Assembly: GCA_019359395.1 (NCBI GenBank)
Contig: JAHHHK010000001.1
Location: forward strand, 186,001-250,000
Origin: Komarekiella atlantica HA4396-MV6
Lineage (GTDB): Bacteria > Cyanobacteriota > Cyanobacteriia > Cyanobacteriales > Nostocaceae
Direction: 5' to 3'
Length of the DNA stretch: 64,000 nucleotides
The notes under the pieces are model-generated. The model was not told the DNA's origin, made no database searches, and saw only the letters and a list, made by a program, of their open reading frames with translations. This document shows positions 26,597 through 36,714 of the stretch, one piece after another. The stretch's first letter is position 1, and every line of letters begins with the position of its first letter. A program made the translations under genes and the position numbers.

Positions 26597-27640
26597 ATGA
26601 TTTTTTCAACTACAATTTTGAGTCGTGTAGTTACTACTTCAGTAGTGACATCTGCTATTGCACTTAGTCCGATTTTTACTGCGATCGCTCAAGCCGAAAC
26701 TTTGAATGGTGCAGGAGCAACTTTTCCGGCTCCGCTTTACGAACGGTATGCTCGTGAAGTTAGGAAAAAACATTCCGACTTAAAAATTAATTACCAAGCA
26801 ATTGGTAGTGGTGGCGGTATTCGTCAAGTTATTGCTGGAACTGTTGACTTTGGTGGTAGTGATGCCGCAATGAAAGATGAGGAAATTGCTAAAGTCAAAA
26901 ATGGTGCAATCTTAGTACCTACAGCAGGCGGTGCTGTTTCTGTTGTTTATAATCTTCCAGGTGTTAACAGTCTCAAATTATCTCGCGCCACACTTCCAGC
27001 AATTTATGCTGGTCAAATTACTAACTGGAATGATGCAAAAATTAAAGCTGATAATCCTGGTGTAAATCTACCAAATCAACCAATTAAATTTGCTGTTCGT
27101 GCTGATAGTAGTGGTACAACTTTCATTTTCACCAATCACTTGAGTACCATCAGCTCTTATTTTAAAGGAAGAATTGGAGCTAACACTGCTCCTAAGTGGA
27201 CATTACCAAATGTCCTCAAAGGTAAAGGTAATCCTGGCGTAGCTGCCTTAGTATCTCGTACTCCTGGCTCAATTGGTTATGTTGAATATGCCTACGCTAC
27301 TCAAAACAAATTGAAATCAGCGCTGATACAAAACAAGCAAGGAGAATTTGTTGCTCCTTCTTTAGAATCTGCAAACGCAGCTTTATCAGCTGTGACGTTT
27401 CCAGATAACTATCGCGTTTTTGTAGGAGATCCAGGACAAGGTTATCCTATCGTAGGTCTTACTTGGATGATGATTTATAAGCAGTATGCTAATGCTTCTA
27501 AAGCTGAGGCTGTGAAGAAATGGATTAATTGGGTGCTGACAGATGGTCAACAATATAACGATGACCTCAGCTACACTAAGATTCCATCTAATGTGGCAAA
27601 CCGAGTACTTCAGACAGTAAATAGCACTGTTAAGCCTTAA
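26597..27640 (+). CDS. pstS: Phosphate ABC transporter substrate-binding protein
   Basis: A periplasmic protein of 347 residues with signal peptide (about 1-32, ending IAQAE). The phosphate-binding loops are present: LNGAGATFPAPLYERYA, IGSGGGIRQVIAGTVDFGGSD and VRADSSGTTFIFTNHLS. The ATG follows GAGGTAAT. It captures inorganic phosphate for PstCAB, encoded directly downstream. A three-repeat Pho box upstream predicts induction by phosphate starvation through SphS-SphR, encoded at 43.9-46.0 kb. A 269-bp hairpin-rich spacer separates it from pstC. Confidence 0.96.
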   Translation: MIFSTTILSRVVTTSVVTSAIALSPIFTAIAQAETLNGAGATFPAPLYERYAREVRKKHSDLKINYQAIGSGGGIRQVIAGTVDFGGSDAAMKDEEIAKVKNGAILVPTAGGAVSVVYNLPGVNSLKLSRATLPAIYAGQITNWNDAKIKADNPGVNLPNQPIKFAVRADSSGTTFIFTNHLSTISSYFKGRIGANTAPKWTLPNVLKGKGNPGVAALVSRTPGSIGYVEYAYATQNKLKSALIQNKQGEFVAPSLESANAALSAVTFPDNYRVFVGDPGQGYPIVGLTWMMIYKQYANASKAEAVKKWINWVLTDGQQYNDDLSYTKIPSNVANRVLQTVNSTVKP

Positions 27641-27736
27641 TTTGTCATCTGACTAATTTTCTTGCTTAATAGGGCTTGTGATTACCAGATATTTTTAATC
27701 TCTGGCTTGGAATCAATTCCAAGGCAAGTAACACAA

Positions 27737-27818
27737 GTCTACTTCAGTAGACTAAACTGCATATTTCAGTCCACTCTTCGTGGACTTTAGCTATTAGCCC
27801 GGAACTTTTGTTCTGGGC
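27737..27818 (+). repeat. Three consecutive hairpins between pstS and pstC
   Basis: GTCTACT/AGTAGAC (27737-27752), AGTCCAC/GTGGACT (27768-27786) and GCCCGGAAC/GTTCTGGGC (27797-27818, one G-T pair). No T tract follows, so they may stabilise the pstS 3' end rather than terminate. The last one, with TTTAGCTATTAGCC before it, recurs near 63535-63567. Confidence 0.7.
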
Positions 27819-27909
27819 GGGATGACAGTCAGTATGATATTTTGACTGTTACAAAAATGTGGGTAATGGCAAGGCTGAATAGGGTGGGGGATTTCTCCAC
27901 CCTACCTAC

Positions 27910-28935
27910 ATGAAAAAAGACTATATTTCTAATGTAATGACATCATCAGAACCAACCAAAAATAATTTATCAATTCAACAGAATTTAGCTGATGAAAATC
28001 TTGATCTGACAGCTACAAGTAGAACAGATTTCTGGTTTGACCAAGGATTTAAACAACTTGTGTACCTTTTTACCGTAATTACTGTTGCGGTGCTATTTGC
28101 GATGAGTTGGGTAATTTTCCGTGAAGCTCAACCAGCCATTGTAGAGTTTGGACTTGGGTTTTTGTGGGGTCAAGATTGGGATACAGGTAATCAGATTTTT
28201 GGTGCTTTACCTTATATTTATGGAACTTTAGTAAGTAGCGCGATCGCTATTTTATTTGCTGTACCAGTAGGAATTGCCGTCGCTTTAGTAACTAGTGAAA
28301 ATTTCTTACCTTTATCGGTACGAACAACTTTAGCATTTGTGGTTGAATTAATTGCAGCAATTCCTAGTGTGATCATTGGTTTATGGGCTATTTTCGTCTT
28401 TATTCCGGTTTTAGAACCTCTGCAAAAGTGGCTAGCGATCGTTTTCAAATGGATACCACTATTTAATACAGTAGATCCTGTTGGAACGAATATGTTAACT
28501 GCTGGCATTATTCTAGCTATTATGATTTTGCCAACAATGGCAGCAATTACCCGTGAAGTATTGCTAGCCATACCTAAAGAATTACGCAGCGCATCTATGG
28601 CTTTAGGTGGTACACGCTGGGAAACAATTTTTTGGGTCTTGCTACCATCTGGGTTTTCTGGAATTATGAGTGCAATAATGCTTGCTCTCGGACGTGCTTT
28701 GGGCGAAACAATGGCTGTGACTATGGTGATTGGTAACTCTGCTCAAATCAGTCTATCTTTACTTGATCCGGCTTATACAATTCCCTCTGTATTAGCCAAT
28801 GAATTTGCAGAAGCCGAACCAGGATTGCATATTGGCGCTTTAAGTTATTTGGGATTAATTTTGTTTGGGTTAACTCTAGCAGTAAATATAGGTGCAGTGT
28901 TATTAGTGCAGTGGGTTGGTAGGAAAAATAAATAG
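27910..28935 (+). CDS. pstC: Phosphate ABC transporter permease subunit PstC
   Basis: An inner-membrane protein of 341 residues. After a polar N-terminus (about 1-50) it has six predicted helices beginning LVYLFTVITVAVLFAMSWVIF. The permease EAA region is RSASMALGGTRWETIFWVLLPSG, and AIPSVIIGLWA and GRALGETMAVTMVIGN are typical of PstC. It pairs with PstA to form the phosphate channel. It is probably co-transcribed with pstA, which follows after 58 bp, though the hairpins upstream may lower its mRNA relative to pstS. Confidence 0.95.
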   Translation: MKKDYISNVMTSSEPTKNNLSIQQNLADENLDLTATSRTDFWFDQGFKQLVYLFTVITVAVLFAMSWVIFREAQPAIVEFGLGFLWGQDWDTGNQIFGALPYIYGTLVSSAIAILFAVPVGIAVALVTSENFLPLSVRTTLAFVVELIAAIPSVIIGLWAIFVFIPVLEPLQKWLAIVFKWIPLFNTVDPVGTNMLTAGIILAIMILPTMAAITREVLLAIPKELRSASMALGGTRWETIFWVLLPSGFSGIMSAIMLALGRALGETMAVTMVIGNSAQISLSLLDPAYTIPSVLANEFAEAEPGLHIGALSYLGLILFGLTLAVNIGAVLLVQWVGRKNK

Positions 28936-28993
28936 AACACTGAACTAGATCACATCTCAATAAAAAGCTTAAATATCATAAACTTTCAAAAAA

Positions 28994-29872
28994 ATGAGTG
29001 GTTATCTCCAGCCTGAAAGCAAAAAATTAGCAACAGAATTATGCAGCCCTTTACCAACAAGGCGACTACTGTTTACCTATGCAATGAATGCGATCGCCTT
29101 TATTTTTACAGGTCTAGCACTTGTTCCTTTGCTATCACTTTTATGGGAAATTGTTGTGCGAGGAATATCTGGACTCAATCCAGAAATGTTTGTCAAAACA
29201 GTAATTGATAATGGGTTTGGTAATGCCATCCTTGGTACGATCACAATGGTGCTAATTGGTGCATTGTTAAGCATTCCCACAGGGATAATGACAGGAATTT
29301 TTTTAGCGGAATTTAATCAAACTAACCCAACTATTGGTTTTGTTCGTTTTATTACTAAGATTTTTACAGGTGTACCTTCGATTATTGTAGGTATATTCGC
29401 TTACGGTGTGATTGTTTTAGTAACTAAAGGATTTAGTGCGATCGCAGGTGGCTTTGCTTTAGCCGTCATTATGCTACCCGTTATCGTACTCACAACAGAA
29501 GAATCCTTAAAACTCATTCCCACTACTCAACGCCTCGCCTCCGCCGCTTTAGGAGGGACTAGCTTACAAACTACTTTTCGTATAGTTTTTACTGCTGCAA
29601 TACCTGGGATTACTACAGGCATTTTATTAGCTGTAGCTCGTGCGGCTGGTGAAACAGCACCTCTAATTTTTACTGCTTTGTTTAGTCTAGATTGGTCAGA
29701 AGGATTGTTAAGTCCAACAGCTTCCTTACCAGTGTTGATTTTTAACCTTTACAACGACCCCGACCCGCAAAAAAATCAATTGGTCTGGACTACTTCCATA
29801 GTTCTACTCAGCTTAGTTTTGTGTGTCAGTATTGTCTCTCGTTTAGTTATTAGCAACAGAGAGACAAAGTAA
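28994..29872 (+). CDS. pstA: Phosphate ABC transporter permease subunit PstA
   Basis: A membrane protein of 292 residues with about six helices. Family motifs are GIFLAEFNQ, GVPSIIVGIFAYG, the EAA loop RLASAALGGTSLQTTFRIVFTAAIPG, and ARAAGETAPLIFTALF. It forms the channel with PstC and docks on PstB. It lies 33 bp before pstB in the pstSCAB order usual for bacteria. Confidence 0.95.
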   Translation: MSGYLQPESKKLATELCSPLPTRRLLFTYAMNAIAFIFTGLALVPLLSLLWEIVVRGISGLNPEMFVKTVIDNGFGNAILGTITMVLIGALLSIPTGIMTGIFLAEFNQTNPTIGFVRFITKIFTGVPSIIVGIFAYGVIVLVTKGFSAIAGGFALAVIMLPVIVLTTEESLKLIPTTQRLASAALGGTSLQTTFRIVFTAAIPGITTGILLAVARAAGETAPLIFTALFSLDWSEGLLSPTASLPVLIFNLYNDPDPQKNQLVWTTSIVLLSLVLCVSIVSRLVISNRETK

Positions 29873-29905
29873 AACTCAATTTTTGTTTCACACCTTTGGT
29901 TAAGT

Positions 29906-30685
29906 ATGAGTAACTTAATTCCAGCCATCAAAGTTAAAAATCTGAGCTTTTATTACAGCACTTCCAAAGCAATTGAAGGCATATCAATGGATATTTATCA
30001 AAACCACATAACAGCAATTATTGGGCCAAGTGGTTGTGGTAAATCTACGTTCATCAAAACCCTCAATCGGATTAGCGAATTAGAAGGGCCTGTGAAAGTT
30101 GAAGGGTGCGTAGAATTTTTTGGTCAGAATATTTATGACTCTCGAATCAACTCAAATAGGCTACGCCGCCAAATTGGCATGGTGTTCCAAAAGCCAAACC
30201 CCTTCGCCATGAGCATTTACGAAAATGTTGCCTACGGAGTGAAAATAGCCATGAGGCGTCCTCAAGCAGAATTTGATGAGATTGTCGAATCTGCCTTGAA
30301 AGACGCTGCTCTTTGGGATGAGGTGAAAGATAAACTGAATAAATCCGCTTTAGGACTTTCTGGCGGTCAACAACAGCGACTATGCATTGCTCGTGCTTTA
30401 GCAGTCAAACCCAAAATTCTCTTGATGGATGAGCCTTGTTCGGCTCTTGACCCGATTGCGACGATGAAAGTTGAGGAGCTTCTCCATAGTTTGCGATCGC
30501 AATTAACGATCGCGATCGTTACTCACAATATGCAGCAAGCAGCTCGGATATCAGATTTCACAGCTTTTTTTAGCACCGATGAAAGTCGTATCGGTCAAAT
30601 GGTTGAATTTGGTGCTACAGAGCAAATATTTAACAATCCACTCGACCCCCGTACCCGCGACTACATTTCAGGACGCTTCGGTTAA
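29906..30685 (+). CDS. pstB: Phosphate ABC transporter ATP-binding protein PstB
   Basis: An ATPase of 259 residues with Walker [10 protein letters not shown], the Q-loop [19 protein letters not shown] typical of PstB, signature [14 protein letters not shown], Walker [14 protein letters not shown] and H-loop [10 protein letters not shown]. The C-terminus ([19 protein letters not shown]) is full length. It is the last gene of the pst unit. A heptameric repeat follows within 10 bp of the stop, with no clear terminator. Confidence 0.96.
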   Translation: MSNLIPAIKVKNLSFYYSTSKAIEGISMDIYQNHITAIIGPSGCGKSTFIKTLNRISELEGPVKVEGCVEFFGQNIYDSRINSNRLRRQIGMVFQKPNPFAMSIYENVAYGVKIAMRRPQAEFDEIVESALKDAALWDEVKDKLNKSALGLSGGQQQRLCIARALAVKPKILLMDEPCSALDPIATMKVEELLHSLRSQLTIAIVTHNMQQAARISDFTAFFSTDESRIGQMVEFGATEQIFNNPLDPRTRDYISGRFG

Positions 30686-30693
30686 GACACTTT

Positions 30694-30727
30694 AACAGTA
30701 AACAGTAAACAGTAAACAGTAAACAGT
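30694..30727. repeat. Heptameric tandem repeat (ACAGTAA type)
   Basis: About five 7-bp units AACAGTA in a row directly after pstB. Short heptameric tandem repeats of this kind are typical of filamentous cyanobacteria. Confidence 0.9.
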
Positions 30728-30936
30728 TATCAGACAAGATAATTGGGTTTAAGGGGAACCACCAAGGGGGCGATCGCTTGCGACTGAAAACTAATGACCC
30801 AAAGCCAATGATATTGTGTTCGGCGAAGGACTTATTATTAAGACTGCAGGGGAGCAGGGGGAAAGAGGATTTTCCGGTTTTTGCACAGATGCGGGAATTA
30901 TAACTAATTAAGCGGACATGATATGAGTGGCAGGTG

Positions 30937-32538
30937 CTATCTAGCGGGTTGAAATCCCCCACCATCCGCCGTTAAGACTGTTGACTGTTGACTGTTGACT
31001 GTTGACTGTTTACTGGCAAGCTTTGTTGCCGATGTTGGTATTCTCTGGAGTAGATGCTGACCGAGGCGGCGCGCGAGTGCCAGGATTGTGAAGGTGGGTG
31101 AGTATGACGGGCCGGTAGGAAACACTGCCGAACTAGCCACATAGAGATTGTCAGTACCGAACACTCGACAATTCGTATCAACGACACCCTCTTCGGGTCT
31201 ACTGGCCATACGAGTAGTACCCATTTGGTGGGCTGCGTCGGTCATAGTCTCCAAACGCGGCGGATCGTTCCCGAAGTCAAAGGTTCCGATCCCGATTTCC
31301 GCGAATCGCTGCGTCAAGAGTTGCAGAGTCTTCACCATCGAACGCCGATCCTGGTCGGTGAAGCACCAGTCAACCTCCAACTTTCGTTGACCCAGTGCGT
31401 CGCATTCAGTTCCAAGCTTAAGGCGACTGCCCTGATGTGGAACCTGCTCGGTAACAAACTTGACTCGATAAGCGGCGACTGAACCATTACCGTCCCGGCA
31501 GGCAGGACGGCGCTGCAAGGTTCGCCACAGGCGATTGATTGACTTCTCGTAGATTGGCTTCAGGTACAAGACATGCTCAAGTAGTTCTTGCTCTCGCTGG
31601 GTTGCGTCGTCAAGGGCAAAGCACACACAGAAACGTGGCTTTGGGGCGTATTGCAGTTCGTGGGCAAATTGTTGAGCTAAAGGCCCTGGCTGTAGTGTTC
31701 CGGTATGGTGTTTAGGATGGTCAGTATAAAAACGACCAACGAGGTCGTGTGCATTGCCGACTCCATTAGGGAGTTGACGGTTGGAGGCCAGTAGGAGGCG
31801 CGCGGTTTCAAACGCTCCGGTCGCCAGGATAATTACTTCGCCTTCAACGATGAGTTTTCGGCCTTCGAGTGAGCGGCAAGCGACTGCGGTCACATGTTGA
31901 CAGGAAGCGTCGAGTTTTAACTCAGTTGCGGTCGCACCAAGCACGACATGCAAGTTTTTTGAGCGGCGCATCTCCTCACCAAAACGTACCGCCGTGCGCG
32001 TGGGTGTCTGCTCCCAGTAGAAGCTGCTCATTTTCAAACCGCCTGCGGCGAGCTTTGCTCGAAGAGACGTAATTTCAGGGCGTATGGCTTCTGCCTCTAA
32101 ATCACCGAAGCCGTAATCTTTTGCCGCCGAACGGTAGTGCTCCAAGAGATCAGCAAAGTGTATTGGCCAGCGACTATTAGCAACCCAAGGTCTACCCTCA
32201 AAATCTAAGGGCTGTAGATATTTCCACTTACCTGTCCAGACGTTACTCGTGCCACCAAACTGACGCACGCGACTGACTCCGCGTAGCTCAGGTGGCAGGT
32301 ATCGATGGTAGTAAGAGTCTGGATCTAGTTCGCGATGGCGCTTGCTAAGAAAGATCACATCGTTCAATGCCTGGATCTATGGATCAAATTGATTGCGCCC
32401 GCTTTCAACGAGCACCACCTCTCGACCATGACGCGCAAGGTGCGTTGCTACTTCAGCACCCGCAATTCCAGAGCCAAGTACAACTACCTGCCCCCGTAGC
32501 TTAGTTTGCTCACCCATATCGAGAATATCGGTGATCAT
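30937..32538 (-). pseudogene. GMC-type oxidoreductase interrupted by an in-frame TAG
   Basis: A start ATG at 32538 with ATTGGAGG before it opens a frame containing the FAD-binding motif VVVLGSGIAGAEVATHLARHG and acidic VLVES. A TAG at 32377-32379 (codon 54) interrupts it. The same frame continues without a break through GGTSNVWTGKW, AHQMGTTRM and the GMC C-terminal block SSAVFPTGPSYSPTFTILALARRLG to 30937. So one point mutation separates the FAD domain from the rest. The last ~27 codons come from a heptamer repeat that has extended the C-terminus. It is visibly richer in G+C than its neighbours and has no HIP1 site, suggesting transfer. Substrate unknown. Confidence 0.8.
30976..31010. repeat. 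Heptameric tandem repeat (GACTGTT x5) inside the GMC 3' end
   Basis: Five perfect 7-bp units. On the minus strand they are read as part of the extended GMC C-terminus (STVNSQQSTV). Confidence 0.95.
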
Positions 32539-32609
32539 ATGACCTCCAATCTACGTAGAGTGTCTGATAGAATTTTTTCGTATAATATAATTCTCTAGTC
32601 CCAATGTCC

Positions 32610-32641
32610 AAAAACTCCATCCCTTTGTGGGTGGAGTTTTT
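32610..32641 (-). terminator. Intrinsic terminator after psb27
   Basis: Stem ACTCCACCC/GGGATGGAGT (one G-T pair) with a short loop and T-runs on both sides. On the minus strand it lies just beyond the psb27 stop; it is symmetrical enough to work in both directions. Confidence 0.75.
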
Positions 32642-32668
32642 AATTTTTGACAGTAGGTTGGCGAATAG

Positions 32669-33067
32669 TTAAGCGCCACGGTTCAGTGCCATTTCTACCT
32701 GCTGTAACTCCTTCTCTAAACGATTCTTGAGCTTTTGTGGTACAGGACGATTTGGGTAAGAACTGTAGTGTCCAGCTAGGGAGTTGAGAGCTGTTCGCAT
32801 GGTTGTAAAAGAGCCAAGACCAGAAACAGAGTTAACCCGCTGGTAGCGAGCTGAAAAGTCATTAATTTTTTGACGCGCTTCTGCTTGAACTGCTGCTTTG
32901 TTTTGTGAATCTTCTGATAAGTCTAGGGCTTGCCTCATGGAATTGACTACAGCTAAGGTATCTTGGCGGTAATCCCCTGTTAAACTATCTGGACTACCAG
33001 AACACCCTATTAAACCAATGGCTAAAACCAAAACCATTGCAAGTAGACGCGACCAATAGCGCTTCAT
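32669..33067 (-). CDS. psb27: Photosystem II assembly lipoprotein Psb27
   Basis: From ATG 33067 (MKRYWSRLLAMVLVLAIG) this is 132 residues with a lipoprotein signal and lipobox LIGC. In-frame ATGs at 33073 and 33097 are also possible. The mature part is the four-helix Psb27 fold: SLTGDYRQDTLAVVNSMRQ, VSGLGSFTTMRTALNSLAGHY, SSYPNRPVPQKLK and the final helix. Psb27 binds the lumenal side of CP43 in PSII assembly and repair intermediates and keeps the Mn cluster site open. A 39-bp repeat array lies upstream. Confidence 0.92.
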   Translation of the reverse strand: MKRYWSRLLAMVLVLAIGLIGCSGSPDSLTGDYRQDTLAVVNSMRQALDLSEDSQNKAAVQAEARQKINDFSARYQRVNSVSGLGSFTTMRTALNSLAGHYSSYPNRPVPQKLKNRLEKELQQVEMALNRGA

Positions 33068-33150
33068 ATGCATTAAGTAAAATACTACGCAAATCAACGT
33101 CCATAGTATCCTGGATTGGTACCTTGGGGATCAATTTAGTGCTGAGTCAA

Positions 33151-33307
33151 GGGTCAAGAGTAGAGACGCGATTAATCGCGTCTGTACAAGAATTAAGGGT
33201 AGAGATACGATTAATCGCGTCTGTACAAGAATTAAGGGTAGAGATACGATTAATCGCGTCTGTACAAGAATTAAGGGTAGAGATGCAATTAATCGCGTCT
33301 GTACAAG
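33151..33307. repeat. Array of four 39-bp units bearing the ATTAATCGCGTCT palindrome
   Basis: Units at 33151-33190, 33191-33229, 33230-33268 and 33269-33307 have the core TAGAGACGCGATTAATCGCG then TCTGTACAAG. The first is a perfect palindrome; the others carry A or T changes in the left arm. There are no unique spacers, so it is not a CRISPR. Confidence 0.9.
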
Positions 33308-33376
33308 GGTCAAAAATTGGACTTTGGACTCTGGACAACCTCCACGAAAAAAATGTGAGACTTGCGTAAGTCCTAT

Positions 33377-34516
33377 TTAACTCCTAACTGTTTGATAAAG
33401 AGTATCTCGTTGTTGGTAAGGTCGTCCTAAAGAAGCGATCGCTGTTTGCAATGTTTCCACTTCCATGCATGTACCACCTAAAGCACCTGCCATTGTGGTA
33501 ATATGTTCTTCCATCAATGTGCCGCCGATGTCGTTACAACCCCAAACTAAGGCTTCTTTTGCACCCGCAAGCCCCAGCTTTACCCAACTCGGCTGATGAT
33601 TAGGAATCCAATTACCTAGGAAAATCCGCGCCACAGCTCCCAGTAATAGCGCATCACTCAAAACTGGTTGATCGCGTCCGACACGACGACGTAAGGGTTT
33701 GGGTGCTTCTTGACCGACGAAGGGTAATAAAATAAATTCAGTAATCCGGGCTGGGTATCCCTGATTGATGGCGGTTTTTTGGAGCGATCGCAATTTTTCT
33801 AAATGCTCAATTTGCTGTAATGGTGTTTCAATATGCCCAGACAGCATGGTGCTAGTAGTATGTAAGCCTAATTTGTGAGCTGTGCTGACAATCTCTAGCC
33901 AAGTGGCTGTGTCAATCTTCTCTGGACACAGTATCCGCCGTACTTCATCATCTAACACTTCCGCTGCTGTTCCTGGCATTGAACTAACACCAGCATCTCG
34001 TAAAGCGGTAATCACATCCGCATACTCAAGTCCGTCAATTCTGGCTATAAATTGCACTTCTTGCGGAGAAAAAGCGTGTAGATGTACCTGGGGAAATTCC
34101 TGCTTAATGGTTTCTACTAATTTCAGGTAATAAGCCAAAGATTTGCCGTTTATCTGCGCTTGTGGGTGTAATCCTCCCTGCATACAGATTTCTGTCGCAC
34201 CCCGGTGCACTGCATCTGTAGCCTTTTCCAAAATTTGCGCCCAGTCTAACCAGTATGCACCGACATCACCATCATCTCTACGGAAAGCACAAAAACTACA
34301 GTGCTGCTCACAGATATTAGTAAAGTTGATGTTGCGGTTAATTATGTAGGTAACTGTGTCACCTGCTTGGGCGTGACGGAGTTTGTCAGCTGTGGCACGA
34401 ATCGCTGCGATCGCTTCTGGGTCAGTTTGTTTTAATAATATCACTCCCTCTGAAGGAGATAAATCGTACCCCATCAGAGTATGTTCAAGAATTGTTTCGA
34501 CAGCACTTTTGGTCAC
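33377..34516 (-). CDS. cofH: FO synthase subunit 2 (CofH), radical SAM enzyme
   Basis: A radical SAM protein of 379 residues. The cluster motif [10 protein letters not shown] (C-x3-C-x2-C) lies near residue 69. Other family blocks are [34 protein letters not shown] and [11 protein letters not shown]. CofH joins a tyrosine-derived radical to the ribityl-diaminouracil intermediate in making FO, the F420 chromophore. Cyanobacteria use FO mainly as the antenna pigment of DNA photolyase. Its partner cofG is not adjacent. Confidence 0.93.
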   Translation of the reverse strand: MTKSAVETILEHTLMGYDLSPSEGVILLKQTDPEAIAAIRATADKLRHAQAGDTVTYIINRNINFTNICEQHCSFCAFRRDDGDVGAYWLDWAQILEKATDAVHRGATEICMQGGLHPQAQINGKSLAYYLKLVETIKQEFPQVHLHAFSPQEVQFIARIDGLEYADVITALRDAGVSSMPGTAAEVLDDEVRRILCPEKIDTATWLEIVSTAHKLGLHTTSTMLSGHIETPLQQIEHLEKLRSLQKTAINQGYPARITEFILLPFVGQEAPKPLRRRVGRDQPVLSDALLLGAVARIFLGNWIPNHQPSWVKLGLAGAKEALVWGCNDIGGTLMEEHITTMAGALGGTCMEVETLQTAIASLGRPYQQRDTLYQTVRS

Positions 34517-34607
34517 ATTACATCTCGAAAACTAAAGTATTACTCTCTTAATTTTCTCAGCAAATCTTAAATTTGTGATCCTGTAACCAATAAAATTATC
34601 CAGAATT

Positions 34608-36566
34608 TTACTTATTTATAAACACACCAAGTTCTGGAGAATCCCAGGCTCGAACATAAATTTTATCTTGAAAATTAATCTTTTGGCGTTTTTTTTGCTT
34701 GCTTTTTTTAGTTTCCATTGAAATTATTCCACACGGGATAAATTCTTTATACGGATGCTCTGTTTCTAAAGACGCCGAAACATTATTTGAATTAATATGT
34801 TGCATTTTAACTATTTTCTGTTGATTTTGCTGTAAAAGCACCCATAAAGGATATTCCCAAGGGTCATTCCCCATTGATAATCCAATATTCGAGCATTTTT
34901 CTGAATTTAAAAACTCAACTGCTCCCGTGTAAGTTACCTTGAGGTATGGTCTATTGCTAAAATATTGTTCAATTCTGCTTATTTGGAAAATGCTTTTATG
35001 AGAAATAATCGGTCTATATCTATTAAAAAATACCCAGCTTAATGAGGAACACAGCAAAAAAAATACTATAAATATTGCTATTTTATCTTTTTTAATTTTA
35101 GATAAAATAACACCTATAAAAGGAGATATCAACACGAAAAAAGGTAAATGAAGACGAGTATTCCAGGCTTGCCATTTTACCAAATAGCAAAATATAAAAA
35201 ACGTAAATATAACAGTAATTAGATAAGCAAAAATATAACTTTGCTTACGGAAGTAAGTTTGAGTGATAAAAACTGTAATACATAGAATGATTAGAATTAA
35301 ATGTACTAAATTGCCAGCACTGTTCTCGTTGCCAGTTATCCCTATTGTTGACCAACCTCCTGGGACAAAGAATGTTTTAGAAAAAGTTATTCTAGGGTCA
35401 TCAACATCTAAACCAATGAATGTGTGTATAATTATAATTAACTTATTAGCTATCCCATTCCATAAACCGATTGGTGTGCCTATATGTAAAGCAAGATTTC
35501 TGAGTATATTAGAAAAAAGTATATTAACACCAAGTACTTCATTTCGATAACCACCTGGTTCACCAAGTGGCGAGGCGAATAAATTATAATTACGTAAATA
35601 GTGACTAATATTAAGCAGTAAAGATATACTACTTACAATCAAAGCTGGCTTCCACACTTGCCAACGTAAGCGTTTAATCTGAGATAAACTCAACCAAATT
35701 AAGAAGGGAAATACATAAAAATAAGCTGTTCCCTTAGTTAAAATAGCTAGTCCTACACTACTACCTATTTGAAAAAAATTCGTCCAATTGCTGTTTTTAT
35801 TTGCTTGTACAGTTAATAGCAGATAGTGAGCAAGACAAACTACCCAAAACGCAATTACATAATCATTTTGAGTGCTTGATGCTTGCAAAATCCCCATAGG
35901 AATCGTTACAGCTACAACAGCAGAGAAAACCTGACCTCTTAAATTTGCTCCTAGTTGTTTTGCAATTAATGAGACTGCAATCAGGCAGCCAATCATACTC
36001 AACCATTGGACTAAGTTAGCGAAGTAGTCACCACCACTCAAAATTTGAAAATGCAAAATTACAAACTCTGACCAAGGGTTTTGATATAGTTGTGGCGTAT
36101 AACTTGTTGGATAATGAGCAACGCTATGATTTTGTATCCAATAAGCAACGCGACTCATGTGATAGTCCATAGAGTCCCAATTATTGGGTGGTGCGATGAT
36201 AGCAATTAATCCAATTGTTACTATATAAAAAGTTATACCGCACAATAATAAAATTATTAAGGACTGAATTGATTTTTTTTTATTTGTTTGAGAAATGTTG
36301 TTTCTTAAAATATAAATATTTTGAGCTTTTAACTTAAAATATATATAAATTAAGATGATACAGCTTACTCCCCAAGCTCCTAATATCCAACCAAAAGTAA
36401 TTAATTTAAAATAACTTAAGCCCTCTGTAATTACAGTGAGTAAAACTGCCCAGTATGTAGCTGCCAATATCACAGATTCACGCCAACAGATCCGATGTTG
36501 ATTATGTATTAAAAAAATATTAGTTAGGCAAAGAATAGGTAATATAATTAGCATTTTTCCAAACAA
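34608..36566 (-). CDS. Polytopic membrane glycosyltransferase-like protein (GT39/ArnT-like)
   Basis: A protein of 652 residues with about 12 hydrophobic helices and a soluble C-terminal part from about 520. After the second or third helix comes APPNNWDSMDYHMSRVAYWI, in the place where GT-C transferases carry their acidic catalytic loop; NPWSEFVI and LTKGTAYFY follow. These suggest a polyprenyl-phosphate-sugar-dependent transferase. The acceptor is unknown. The gene is strikingly AT-rich and I saw no HIP1 octamer in it, unlike most neighbours, so it may have been acquired. A GT2 fragment lies upstream. Confidence 0.7.
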   Translation of the reverse strand: MFGKMLIILPILCLTNIFLIHNQHRICWRESVILAATYWAVLLTVITEGLSYFKLITFGWILGAWGVSCIILIYIYFKLKAQNIYILRNNISQTNKKKSIQSLIILLLCGITFYIVTIGLIAIIAPPNNWDSMDYHMSRVAYWIQNHSVAHYPTSYTPQLYQNPWSEFVILHFQILSGGDYFANLVQWLSMIGCLIAVSLIAKQLGANLRGQVFSAVVAVTIPMGILQASSTQNDYVIAFWVVCLAHYLLLTVQANKNSNWTNFFQIGSSVGLAILTKGTAYFYVFPFLIWLSLSQIKRLRWQVWKPALIVSSISLLLNISHYLRNYNLFASPLGEPGGYRNEVLGVNILFSNILRNLALHIGTPIGLWNGIANKLIIIIHTFIGLDVDDPRITFSKTFFVPGGWSTIGITGNENSAGNLVHLILIILCITVFITQTYFRKQSYIFAYLITVIFTFFIFCYLVKWQAWNTRLHLPFFVLISPFIGVILSKIKKDKIAIFIVFFLLCSSLSWVFFNRYRPIISHKSIFQISRIEQYFSNRPYLKVTYTGAVEFLNSEKCSNIGLSMGNDPWEYPLWVLLQQNQQKIVKMQHINSNNVSASLETEHPYKEFIPCGIISMETKKSKQKKRQKINFQDKIYVRAWDSPELGVFINK

Positions 36567-36714
36567 TATAAAAGATTGTTGTATTCCGATGAATCAAGCG
36601 AAAAAACAATAGTTTACGACAAATTTATGTTGATTCAAACCTGTACAAAATATTTTGACAGATTTGATATTTATCAAAATCCAGTGTTTATTTAATCAGA
36701 TTCGTAGATGGTAA

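Noticed and set aside
33151-33307. CRISPR-like array of four regularly spaced repeats
   Set aside because: The intervals between palindromes are the same sequence in each unit; there are no unique spacers and no cas genes.
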